IMG/VR virus record: IMGVR_UViG_3300007537_000384
Span: 1-37,751 of that record
From: a virus
Direction: 5' to 3' (one strand)
Length of the DNA stretch: 37,751 nt
Shown: one piece after another, positions 27,581 through 37,751 of the stretch
How the letters are laid out: each line of letters starts with the position of its first letter
Position numbering within the stretch: position 1 is the first letter of the stretch
Translations under genes and position numbers: made by a program
The notes under the pieces: model-generated
Seen by the model: the letters and a program-made list of their open reading frames with translations, nothing else
What the model was told of the DNA's origin: nothing
The model's database searches: none

Positions 27581-28120
27581 ATGTATGCAACAATAGAAGA
27601 TGTGAGAAATTTTGTTGGTTCAAAATACACAGACCCTCAAATTGAGTCTATGTTGAAATATACCGAGAATAGTATCACAAGTGTAGTTGGTGATATTTCT
27701 TATTGAATAAAGACTGAAAATATATCTGTTTGTAAGGCAGCTGAAAGGGAAATATTCTTAAAGAACATTCAAGTAAGAAGTATTATATCAGTAGATTGAA
27801 AAGAATATACTCATTCATACAAAATTATGCCTCCACAAAATAGGGCAGTTGAGTTTGAAGAGCTTTATTCTTATATCTCTTTCTGAAAAAAGAGTGATTA
27901 CTTTACTATAAAGTACGTCTCTTGATATAATGAAATACCTGAAGATATAAAAATGGCACATGCCTTATATACCGCAGAAGCTCTTGCAGATAATGTCGGT
28001 ATGCCTATATCTAAATATAAGATGTGACCTAGGTCTGTGGAGTATGATACTTCATGAAATAGTTCTTATCTTACCAAGGCAAATCAAATATTAAGTAAAT
28101 ATAAGATTTTAGTTGTATAA
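27581..28120 (+). CDS. Head-tail connector (gp6-like adaptor)
   Basis: 179 aa. Starts MYATIEDVRNFVGSKYTDPQ, as in the gp6-type connectors whose N-terminus scans DVKxxL..D. The hallmark is YFTIKYVSGYNEIPEDIKMA followed by a helix (HALYTAEALADNVGM), matching the G-Y-x-x-IPxDI segment of the family. It would form a ring below the portal. Seven TGA-Gly. Confidence 0.74.
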
Positions 28121-28128
28121 AATCACAA

Positions 28129-28503
28129 ATGGGGGTAGATGACATATTTTATGATAAGACTTGCGATGTATATGAGGTCTCTAAAGTAGTTAAAGACTAT
28201 ACAGAAGTCTATGAAGAAACAATAATATATTCCCAGATACCTTGTGATTACTATATTGCAACTAGAGGAAATGTAGTGAATTGGCAACCAGATTTATGAG
28301 CAAGAGAGCAAGACTTAGTGCGTAAGGACTTAGTTATACCATGAAGTGTGTATGATGAAACAAAACCAATAAGAGAGGGTTATTATATAAAAGCTGATGA
28401 GTGAGATACTTATGTAATAGACCAGTTGGATTATTATTATCTCCCAGATTGAACTTTGGAGTGTATTTACATCAGACTTAATCAAAAATGAAATCAACTT
28501 TAG
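28129..28503 (+). CDS. Probable head closure/head-tail adaptor protein
   Basis: 124 aa. Beta-rich: CDVYEVSKVVKDYTEVYEET, IPCDYYIATRGN, EGYYIKADEGDTYVIDQLDY. This resembles small phage head-completion proteins with an OB-like barrel (SPP1 gp16 class) and sits where they occur, right after the connector. Overlaps the next gene by 16 bases. Confidence 0.62.
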
Positions 28504-28895
28504 ATGCTAAAAGAATTTATCAAAAATATGTAAATTCGTTTAGTGCTAAACTTGATGAGTGACTTGATGAGGTTAAGAAGTATATAGACCAAAGGACTCC
28601 TGAGCTTACTTGAGATTTAATATCTCATAATAAGATAAAAAAGCCTTCACTTAGTGGTTTCATATTATCATGAAGTGTATATAATGATTTAGGTGAATAT
28701 GAGATGGATGTAGAAAGATGAAAATGAGAGACTTATAAATATCATAAGTATCCAGAATGAGTATCTAAATCTATCAAAAACAAAAGTAAAAGGGATATTA
28801 TAAAGGTAGGAGATGGTGCTCATATGTTTAGAGATTGATTTGCAGCATCCAAGGATATTTTAATCAATTTACTAATGTGAAATGGCATTAACTAA
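28488..28895 (+). CDS. Head-tail joining protein (HK97 gp10-like)
   Basis: 135 aa. KYIDQRTPELTGDLISHNKI holds the TPxxTGxL motif of gp10-like/minor tail proteins, followed by SGFILSGSVYNDLGEYEMDV and a C-terminal helix. These proteins have a common core shared with tail terminators and join head to tail. Translation is coupled to both flanking genes by overlaps. Confidence 0.7.
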
Positions 28896-29301
28896 CCTAC
28901 TATTGACAGACGTGGCTGATGTTCTAAATAACATCCCATCTATAATGTCTTTATTCCCATGATGACTATTTGTAGAACCAAAATTACAGAGTATAGACTT
29001 CAAATACGCATATCTAACTAAATATGAATATTGAGAGAGAAATAATTTAGAAAAGAATGCAAACGTAGAATTGAGTATTGTTGGTTGACCAGATGCGACT
29101 ACAAAAGAATTAGAAGATATGTTTCTTGTAGTTGATAACGAAATACTTCCAAATTTAGATGGTTGCTTACCTGTAAAAAAGTGGTGAAACACAACTGTTA
29201 AAAATATAAGACAAGGAAGTATGGGAAATGCAATGAGAGACCAAAAGTGAAATCTAGTTATTAGAAAAACATACACTTTTACATATCTAATTCAGAATTA
29301 A
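28882..29301 (+). CDS. Probable tail terminator/completion protein
   Basis: 139 aa, alpha/beta: MALTNLLLTDVADVLNNIPS, a central region with ELSIVGGPDATTKELEDMFL and a closing pair of strands (NLVIRKTYTFTYLIQN). Tail terminators such as gpU-like proteins have this size, fold pattern and position just before the tail tube gene. No decisive motif. Confidence 0.58.
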
Positions 29302-29535
29302 ATGACTGATGAAGTAAAAAAAAATAAGACAGAGGAGTGTATACCTTGCAAAGAAGGTAAAAAAGCTAATGTGCTAAATTCCTCTAAAGGTAAAGAAGAA
29401 AAGAGTAATCTTGATGACAAAAAGAAAGACAAGAAGAAGGTCAAAGAAAACAAAAAGAAAAATGACGAAGTGAAATTAGCCAAGAACGTCATTAATAAAT
29501 CTAAGGCTAAAAGAACTGGAATTATCCATTTTTAA
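29302..29535 (+). CDS. Small Lys/Glu-rich protein
   Basis: 77 aa, over a third Lys: KKNKTEECIPCKEGKKANVL, then DDKKKDKKKVKENKKKNDEV and a short hydrophobic end. A single Cys-x-x-Cys pair is near the start. ATG follows the previous stop by no bases. No TGA, so coding support comes from position and strand. Unknown. Confidence 0.6.
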   Translation: MTDEVKKNKTEECIPCKEGKKANVLNSSKGKEEKSNLDDKKKDKKKVKENKKKNDEVKLAKNVINKSKAKRTGIIHF

Positions 29536-29553
29536 TCTATAAATTATTGCACT

Positions 29554-30417
29554 ATGGCAACATTTAGTAAACAAAATGTGTCTTACAAAGCTGCTAAAGT
29601 TTATGTAGCTCCGTTTGACCCAGAAAGTACAAAAGCATTGAATATCCCTGCTAGAGCATTGGCAGATGACAATGACAACACAGATGCTGTTATCGCATAT
29701 CTAGAATCTAACTACACATTCGAAAGAATGGCTGGATTCAAAAACGTAGTAATCTCAGATGCATTTGAAGATGAAGTAGTTGATGAAGTAGATGATTGTG
29801 ATATCCAAGAATGGCAAAAGAAAGCATCTATAGTTACTTCTTTTTCAGGAGATTGGTTGACAACTCTTGATTTGAATGTAATTGAAATCCTTCTAGGATT
29901 TGGTTTCTCTGCTAAACCATGAACACCACAAACTGGTGAAACTTATACCCTTACTGCAAGCTCATGGACTCATGACAAATTCTATAGACTTCCATATCAG
30001 CATCACGATGTTAATGGAAACATTATAAAACCTGCTGTATATGCAGTAACTGCTGGAGGGGCTGGAATCACTGATGAAACAGGCTATAGAATTGTACAAA
30101 ACTCTTATGGAGAACGAGGTATTGTATTGTATGATACAGTTACTTTAACAGATGAAATAGTTGTTACATATGACTACACTCCAATAGCTGCTTCTTATGG
30201 TGGATTCGAATTTGGTGATATTGTACAACCGTACATGATTGTTAAAATAGAAACTTGCCCTGATGAAGATGGTAGAGTTCATAACTATTATCTAACTAAA
30301 GTATCACTTAGTGGTTCTCTAGACACTAGCTTCATCTCAACTGGTGAAGTTCCATTGTCTTCAATCACTCTAGCTGGTGCTAAAGGAGGAAATAAATACT
30401 TCAAAAAGCAGGCATAG
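29554..30417 (+). CDS. Major tail tube protein
   Basis: 287 aa. Beta-rich (YTFERMAGFKNVVISDAF, IVTSFSGDWLTTLDLNVIEI, TYTLTASSWTHDKFYRLPYQ, TVTLTDEIVVTYDYTPIAA) with a C-terminal SGSLDTSFISTGEVPLSSIT, a pattern seen in tube proteins with a closing helix and strand. Only one of about 22 glycines is TGA, as in the capsid gene, pointing to very high expression. A strong terminator follows. Order before chaperone and tape measure fits. Confidence 0.75.
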
Positions 30418-30436
30418 TAGTATTACATAATTATTA

Positions 30437-30476
30437 GAAAAGGGGATAGGGGAAAGAATCCCCTCCCCTTTTTTTT
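30437..30476 (+). terminator. Terminator after the tail tube gene
   Basis: AAAAGGGGATAGGGG, short A-rich loop, TCCCCTCCCCTTTTTTTT: a G/C stem with a long T tract, a textbook intrinsic terminator. Confidence 0.92.
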
Positions 30477-30495
30477 AAAAATATTATATATACAA

Positions 30496-31062
30496 ATGCG
30501 ATACAACTACCCTAAAAAAGAAGAATTTGAACTAAAATTTAATTTAAATATTGCAAAAAAAGAAAAATGAAGTAAAATAACTATAACTTTAAGCTATGAA
30601 CAAGCAACAATACAAGAAACAATGGACTTCTTACGTGATATTGAAAAATGATGACAATCGGAGTGGATGACAAACTTCTTAAAGAAATATTCAAATATAT
30701 GAAAGAACCCATTAGCAATGTGACTTCTTAAATTAGATAAGGACATTGCACAGAAAATGTTTGATAATATATTAGATACCAGATTTAGATGAGTTTTTGA
30801 TAAAAATCAGAAAAAGAAAGAAAAAAAGAAAGAAGATGATGTAGAAAGACCTTATAGTTCTGTTCTGTTGACAATATGCGAGAAAATAAACATTGACCCA
30901 GAGACCTTTCAAAACAGATATACTATAGAACAAATGAACTATTTCATAGATTGAATTGTGTTTAATGCAAACGAAACAACAGAAGAAGGTAGGGAACTTA
31001 ACAGAAAAAGAGTGTTTAATGATAAATATTCAGATGATGAGCTTTTAGATTTAATTAGTTAG
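30496..31062 (+). CDS. Probable tail assembly chaperone
   Basis: 188 aa. Lies between tube and tape measure genes, where gpG-type chaperones occur. N-terminal strands (EFELKFNLNIAKKEKGSKIT), a helical middle (EQATIQETMDFLRDIEKGGQ) and a charged linker (KNQKKKEKKKEDD) before a second helical lobe (RPYSSVLLTICEKINIDPET). No separate gpT-like extension or slippery site was seen, so the classical frameshift product seems absent; the two-lobe form may replace it. Confidence 0.6.
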
Positions 31063-31063
31063 C

Positions 31064-34000
31064 ATGGAAAAACTACAAGTTGATGCAGATATAAATTTGG
31101 AAAAGTTGTCTTCATGATTGAAGAGGGCTGAGCAGATGACGAAAACTTCCTGAAAAAAAATGGAAGGCAATTTGAATGTAGCTCCTAAAGTTAACACAAA
31201 AAAAATAAAAGGTGCTGAAAAAGCAATAGATAAATCTACCTGAAAGATGAAAAACTCTTTTGTGTCTTTGGCCGATGCTAGTGAACTACAAATAGAAGAA
31301 CTAAAGAATGCAGTCGTTGCAGATGCTAAAGAAATGGAAACTGCATTTGCTCTTTCTCCAGAAAAAAATACTGAACAGATAAAAAGACGAGCAGATAGTA
31401 TAAGAAAAGTCTGATTAACTGCAAAAGATACATGAAAACAATTGAGTAAATTAGAAGTTGAGCAATTTATTCAACTATGAATAAATAAAAATAAAATCAC
31501 AAATGAGATAAATACAATTAAGCAACAACTAAATACAGCGTTCAAAAGAACTGAAATAGATATAGATGTACAGAAAGCCAAGGTACTTAAAGAGCTAAAT
31601 GAAATATCAGCGTCGAAGAAAAGAGTAACCGACAAAGACACCCTTATACAAATTAATTTGAGGTCTGAGGAATTAAAAAGAAAGCTCAAGGAGTTAGAAA
31701 ATAGAAAAAGAAACTTATCAAAGAGAGCAAACATAGAATTAAATTTAAAAACAGACCAACTAAAAAGACAGCTAACTGATGTCAATCGTCAGATGAGGAA
31801 CATGGAAAATGTAGGTAAGGCTACAACATCCAGGCTATGAAAGCATTTTAATACTATAAATGATTCACTTAGAGCTTGATTATTTTCTACTTTTGGTGCA
31901 TTATCTGTTTGATGAGCACTTGCTCGTGGAATAAGATGAACTGTGGATTTAATGAGAAATAGTATTAGTATAGCAAAGAGGTTCGAATCTGCTTTCATTT
32001 GAGTAAGAAAAACAACAGAAGCAACAGCTTCTCAATTCGAAACACTTAAAGGAGAACTAAAAGATTTAACCACACAAATACCACTTACTTTTGAAGAGAT
32101 ATCTAAAATAGCAGAATTAGGTGGTCAGATGTGAGTTCCAGTTGAACAAATAAAAGAATTTACAAGAGCTGTAGCACAGATAGGTTCTACAACTAATCTT
32201 AGCATAGAAGATGCAGCCACTCAATTCGCTAGACTAGCAAATGTATTATGAGAACCATTGGATGAAATTGATAAATTAGCCTCTTCAGTTGTTGATTTGG
32301 GTAATAATTTTGCGGCACAAGAAAATGAAATATTGAATTTTACGACTAGAATTGCTGGTGCTGGTAATGTAGTATGATTGACAGGAGCTGATTTGGCTGG
32401 TATAGCTACAGCATTAACTTCAGTTGGAATAAAAGCTGAACTTTGATGAACTGCCGTAAACAAAGCATTGCTTGATATAAATTGAGCGGTTCAAGAATCA
32501 TGAGATGCTTTGGAATCATTTGCTAAAGTCGCTTGAACTACAGCAGAAGATTTTGCTAAACAATGGGAAGAAGATACAGCATGAGCTTTCAATAGTTTTG
32601 TTCAATGATTATCAGTTGCATGAGATAACGCTGACTCTATAATTTCTGAATTACTTTGAAATAACGTGAGAACTAAGCAGGCATTTTTAAACTTAGCTAG
32701 TGCATGAGATTTATTAACAAATGCAATTGAGAGGTCAAATACTGCATATAAAGAAAATATAGCACTTTCAAAGGAGGCAGAATTAAGATATGGTTCTGAG
32801 GAAAGTAAGTTGAAGATATTAACAAATGAATATGAAGCACAACAAGAGGTGATTGGAAAAAATTTATTGCCAGCTTTTGTTAGTTTGCAAAAAATAAAAA
32901 TATCTCTACTGAGATGATTTACTAGACTTTCAGAGGCTGTTTGATGAGCTAAAAACGCCTTCATGTGATTATGAATAGCTATAGCTGCTCTTTGAGTTAT
33001 AGTCGCTGGTCTTTCGGTTTGATTTGCACCAATATTAACTTTGGTTTGAGTGTTGTGAGCATTGTGAATTTCGTTGTATAAGCTATGACAAAATTCAGAT
33101 GTGACAACAACAAAAATGGATAGACTTAGAAATTCTTTGTGAAAAATATCAAAAGAATTAAAAGAGAATTCAGATGCACAAGAGGACTTAATAAGTTCTT
33201 ATATTTCTTGATGAGTCACTATTGATGAGTATAGAAAAAAAATGGAGAAACTAATAGAAAAAGAGTCAGAGTTGAATGCTTTGAGAGAGGAATCACAAAC
33301 AGAGATTGAAAAGATAAACAAGTCTAATGAATTACTAGCAAGAAGTCAAAAAGAGCAAGAAAAGCTAGCTAGAAAAGAAATAGAATTACAAGCAAAGATA
33401 CAAGAGGAAAAAGAAAAGATAATAGAATGAGAGAAAGAGATGATGAAACAATATAAGATAAATGAGAAAGTATTGTGAAAAAATAAGGCTACTATTATAT
33501 ACAATGAACAATTAAGAAAATCTAAAGAGAGTCTTAATTTATTAATTCAAGAAAAAGAGAAACTTAATAGTAGAACAGAACAGACTCAAAAAACAATAGA
33601 ACAAGAAGCATGATTACTTCAGGTTTTAAACTACGCATTAGACGATAGTAATGAGGTAACTAAGGCATTTAATGAGTTTCATATTGATAAAGATGCATCC
33701 AAGGAAGAGATTGAGGAACTTACAAAAAAATATGAAGATTTAGCATTTGCTGCTAAAGTAGCGTTGAAGGCTCAGTTAGCTGAAGACAAAAAAACATTAA
33801 CTTCTCTAAAAGAAAGGGTGGATGATGCTTGACCTCTTTTTTATACCACAGGAGTTTGACAAGATGTTATAAAAGACATAAAAGCAACTAACGACAGTAT
33901 AAGGCAAACTGAAGCACTAATAAAAGAAATAGACGAATATGAGTTTACTCCAATAAAAAATATTGACTGATTGAATTCTGCAAACAAGAGTCTTGAAAAC

Positions 34001-35857
34001 TTCAATAGCGTTATGGCTCAGATTTCTAACAATGCAGATGAGATAAATGAGCAGATAGAAAAAATATGATTACTGCTAAAAGATTGAAACATATCTGATG
34101 AACAAAGACAATCGTTATTAAAGAAACAGACACAACTTCAAGCAGACCTAACAGAATTAAAAGAGGCAGAAACTAATGCTATTAAGGATTGAAATTCTTC
34201 TTCAGATGTAAGAAATAAGATACTTAAAGCAGAACTTGCTTTATTGGAAACGCAGTATATACAAAGAATAAATGCTATAAACGACATATATGATGATGAC
34301 CTAGAAAGGTCTAAAAAATTAGTCGAAGCAAAAGAGGAGTTTGAAGAAGAAAAGAGAAATCTTGAAAATGAAACACACAAAACAATAATAGAAAATGCAG
34401 AGGCGGTAATAAAGAAATATGAAGAGTTAAAGAAAAAATGACAAAAAAGTTTTTCTGACATTGCGTGAAATATAGAAGATGTAGCTGATGACTTAGCCGA
34501 TATATCAGAAGAAATCAAAGAAATAAATAAAGAGATGATTGAGATTGACTCAGAAGCAGTTGAAGATATGAAAGATAGGTATACGGAAGTTTTAAAGGAA
34601 ATAGATAAATCTGATGCATCAATAGAAGATATGAAGCAAAAAATAGATGAAGCGAATGAGAGCACAGAAGATTTAGAGTGAAAACGAAAGGGTGTGTCAA
34701 GTGAGGTGGAAGATAGTCAAAAAAAGATTGATTGATACCAAGATAGCATAAATGACATAAATAAAAGTATAGAAGACGTGCAGAAGACTTCTTGACAGGA
34801 GTTAGCAGAGGCATATGTGACCTTATGAGATGAAATAGAGAAGAATCAAGAAAGACTAGATGAATTGAATGAAAAAACAGCTCTTTCAACTAAAGAAGAA
34901 GAGGAGAAATTGTCTATTCAAGAAGAAATAACAAAATCTCTAGAACAACAAGCAAAGGCTAGAGCAGAGATATCTGATGAACAAATAGATAGAGCAGAAC
35001 TTCTTGCATGAGAAACAGACGTTGAAAGAATAATAAGAGAAAGAGAGGAGACGAAAGCACAGTACGAGCTTGAGGTTCAAGATTTGGAAGATAAATTAAA
35101 TGCAGAACAAGAGATATTGAAATCTAAAAAAGAAGAAGAAGCAAGTATTAGAGCTAGATTGGACGAAAGAGAAAAGCAAGAACAACAAGAAAAATTAAAT
35201 GAATTGAAATCTCAACTAGAACAATATTATGACGATAGAGAAACCTTGATTAAAGAAAGGGCTCAATTAGAAAGAGCTTTGAGTGATAAGGAAATACAAG
35301 ACGCAATAGATGAAGAATTAGAAACTAAAACTACATGAATAATAAAGCAAAGAACCTTAGATTTAGCAGCGAAACAACAAGAATTGGATGACCTCAAAAA
35401 ATCAAACAAAGAAAAGCTAGACGAGATGAAAAAGTATTATATTGAGCTTTATAAATTAAATAGGTTATGACAAGAAAGTTTTGGAGAATCCTTTAATTTA
35501 GATGACTTTGACTTCTGAGAGTTTGAACAAAATATATGAACAGCAAAGACTGAATGATTGAATAATGATATAATAGATGCATTAAATGAAGAAAAGGAAG
35601 CACAAAAAGAGGCAACAGAAAAACTATGAAAGCTCTCTGATATCTTAGATTCGTTTATTAGGAATAGCTGATGAGATAAAGATAATCTCACTCAATTCTT
35701 AAAGATTGCTACATGATTGAGAGAGCAGGCAAATCTATCTCCAATATTAGACCAAAAAACATTAAATACAGTAAACCAAAGTAATGTGTTTCAAGTATCT
35801 TCTGGTATAGATGTAAATTCACTAGAAGCAATGTTGAGGAGGTCTGTAAAGATTTAA
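31064..35857 (+). CDS. Tail tape measure protein
   Basis: 1597 aa, one unbroken frame under code 25. Residues about 1-260 are charged helix. Residues 270-620 match the TP901-type tape measure core: ARGIRGTVDLMRNSISIAKR, FEEISKIAELGGQMGVPVEQ, NLSIEDAATQFARLANVLGE, LTGADLAGIATALTSVGIKA. Hydrophobic segments near 630-670 (GLGIAIAALGVIVAGLSVGF, LVGVLGALGISLYKLG) rely on many TGA-Gly. Then about 900 residues of coiled coil to a short C-terminal region. By the usual 0.15 nm per residue the tail would be about 240 nm. Sets tail length and may help DNA entry. Confidence 0.9.
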
Positions 35858-35873
35858 TATGTAATTAATTACT

Positions 35874-36710
35874 ATGATATGAAAGAACTATAGGTTTAAT
35901 TGATTTGATATGACAGATAGAGCTGCTATAGCTCAATGATTTGCTTTGCAAGATGTGGAGATATCTACAGAGCAAAGACAAGATATTGAGAATTATGCAA
36001 ACGACCATTGAAGCATATCAAGTAGAACACTAGAGTCATGAAGGCTCTTTGTGTTTTCTTGAATAGTATCTAGGGTTAAAAAAGAGGACAGATGAGCTGC
36101 TTGGAAATTGATAACTGACGCAATCAATATTGAGCCATTTATGAATACTCCTTATTTACATGACCTTTTCTTTCAAACAGATGAAGGAGAAGAGAGGCAA
36201 GTAAAGGCTATGGTAAAAGAAAAACCAAGAGGAACAAATTGAATATGAAACCCAGTAATTAATTTTTCATTCGAACTCTTTGCTCCTTGAAATGCAATAT
36301 ATGGAATAACTGAGCATACGGCCATAGGAGAATCTTCTGTCTTTTGATGAACCTCTTTTGCAAATTCATTTCCAATTTGATGGGGGTGATATTCCTGAGC
36401 TACTTCATGTGAAAATCTTGGAAACTATAAGGCTTGATGTGAAATAAAGGTTGTTGGTGAATTAACAAATCCGCTCATAAAAAACCTAACAACCTGACAG
36501 CAATTCAAGATAAATTGAGTAACTAAAAATTTGATACTTAATAGTAAAGACTGACGAACTGTAGAGGACGAATGAGTTGATATAAAATATAAAAGAGAGT
36601 ATGGTTCTGCTATTCTTCTTTGAGCTTGAATGAATCAGATATGAGTATTTGCAGATGCATGAGATGCCGCTGTGACAGTAAAACGATTTGACGCTTGGAA
36701 TACTATTTAA
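35874..36710 (+). CDS. Distal tail protein (Dit)
   Basis: 278 aa. Siphovirus tail-component pattern: NYRFNGFDMTDRAAIAQGFA, then DHGSISSRTLESGRLFVFSG in the N-terminal ring domain, and a galectin-like C-terminal half (FGGTSFANSFPIGWGGYSGA, INGVTKNLILNSKDGRTVED, GSAILLGAGMNQIGVF). Of 32 Gly, 24 are TGA, the opposite of the capsid gene. Follows the tape measure by 16 bases; forms the hub joining the tube to the tip. Confidence 0.82.
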
Positions 36711-36725
36711 TTTATAAATATAAAA

Positions 36726-37751
36726 ATGGAGTTGTTGATAAAGATATATCCAAACTATCGAAGCAATACTGAAAGGTTGAGTTTCAATCCAATTCAAGAG
36801 GTTATTATAGAAAAAGACCTTGATAGTTTTGATACAGCAACTTTTAGAGCTGAAGGGTATAATATCCAAGAATATGATTGAGTTGAAATATTTGAGGTTT
36901 GATATCCAGATAAATTGATTTTTAAATGAATAGTCTATCAAACAGAAAAAGAGATATCAATTATGTCGAATAAGACATTCATCACATGTAGAAGCGAGAG
37001 AGCTATTATGCAAAAAAGAAAGACATTGGTTTCTAGAACAAAATCAGATACAGTTGTGAATATATTGAATGAACTTTTTCTAGACTACCCTACAGACACA
37101 CGAGATACCAGTATCTGATTGAATGAAAGTATAAATCTCGAATACAAAGAATGAATAACGTATGAAAGTATATTAGATGATATTGCCTTGCAGGTATGAT
37201 GATATTGGGACATAGAGAACTGAGTTTTGCGTTTAGATGCAATATTATGACAAGATAAAACAACATGAAGTTGAATGAAAGAGGTGTTGTTTACTAGTAA
37301 TCAATGAGATAATGTAAATAAAATAAAGATAGTTTGACAGTCAACAAGAGAGAATATAATAATATGAACTGATGGAGATACCTCTCATATAGAGCAAGAC
37401 ATGACTGATTGAATAGTTTATTGAGTATGAAAATATAAGTTTAATTGATGAGATTTAGCTTTAAAAACTCAGAAAAAGCTAGAGAAGATGAATATAAGAC
37501 AAGTTATTTTGGATGTGGAAATTGACCCCAATGTGTGATTAAAGGCGAATATATGAGATAAACTTAATTTGGAAATCACAAATGTTGATTGATTGGATGA
37601 TATTACATGAGAAGTATTAGTTACTGAAAAGTCAATTACTTTCAGTAAAGGTAGGAAGTTAGAAAGACTGAAAGTGTGAACAAATATAATAAAACAAAAT
37701 TCTATATGAAACCTATTAACCACCATGAAAAAGGAGTTAGACATGATTTCA
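36726..37751 (+). CDS. Tail-tip hub/tail-associated protein (3' end cut)
   Basis: 342 codons to the window end, no stop. N-terminal strands ELLIKIYPNYRSNTERLSFN, then SLDFDTATFRAEGYN-like segments, GVEIFEVGYPDKLIFKGIVY, and later VNKIKIVGQSTRENIIIGTD and GDKLNLEITNVDGLDDITGE then SITFSKGRKLERLKVG. This strand order resembles gp27/gpD-fold hub proteins (ReqiPepy6 gp37-like or Tal). The rest, possibly with a wall hydrolase or fibre, lies outside. Confidence 0.7.

Noticed and set aside
31975-31992. GGTTCGAATC-like string resembling a tRNA T-loop
   Set aside because: It lies inside the tape measure coding frame with no acceptor or anticodon stems around it. No tRNA gene was found anywhere in the window.
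34138-34889. Open frames of 124-175 codons on the minus strand
   Set aside because: Antisense shadows of the tape measure coiled coil.

Overview
This window is most of a tailed-phage genome from a host that reads UGA as glycine (genetic code 25, known from the candidate phyla Absconditabacteria/SR1 and Gracilibacteria). Nearly every gene has in-frame TGA codons, and real genes end only in TAA or TAG. TGA falls on conserved glycines: three in the terminase P-loop, three around the amidase zinc motif, two in the primase SGNG motif. Tryptophan at those places would destroy the motifs. The DNA is AT-rich, lacks obvious Shine-Dalgarno sites, and shows no tRNA gene or integrase, so the phage appears lytic and dependent on a host tRNA-Gly(UCA).

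Layout: two divergent transcription units flank a roughly 1.2 kb non-coding switch region (18428-19662). The leftward unit (minus strand, 18427 to 1) starts with an ArdC-type antirestriction gene. A promoter and a structured-RNA candidate (17276-17427) follow, then about 18 small genes of mostly unknown function, ending at a strong terminator with a possible pseudoknot (12175-12257). Next comes replication and recombination: a replisome-organiser-like protein, a fused AEP primase/DnaB-like helicase, a SET-domain protein, a DUF1351-like coiled-coil protein, a PD-(D/E)XK exonuclease, a DEDD exonuclease and an SSB-like protein. A gene with an apparent -1 frameshift, an HNH nuclease, a DUF1064 nuclease and two helix-turn-helix proteins come after that. 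The unit closes with two wall hydrolases, an amidase plus 3D-domain lysin and an NlpC/P60-like lysin, which are therefore on the early strand and not with the structural genes.

The rightward unit (plus strand, 19663 to 37751) is a siphovirus-type late operon in classical order: small upstream genes, large terminase, portal, prohead protease fused to a Glu/Lys-rich scaffold, HK97-like major capsid protein, HeH-like protein, head-tail connectors, tail tube protein, assembly chaperone, a 1597-residue tape measure protein, distal tail protein and a tail-tip protein cut by the window end. Strong terminators follow the capsid and tail tube genes. The two units probably converge beyond the window ends if the genome is circular or permuted.

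Most notable points: UGA-Gly codons are nearly absent from the two most highly expressed structural genes (1 of about 30 glycines in the capsid protein, 1 of about 22 in the tail tube) but dominate elsewhere (24 of 32 in the distal tail protein). The window also holds a minimal phage SET-domain enzyme, promoter-linked structured RNA, a repeat-rich G-poor switch region, and AT-only leader sequences duplicated in front of small early genes.
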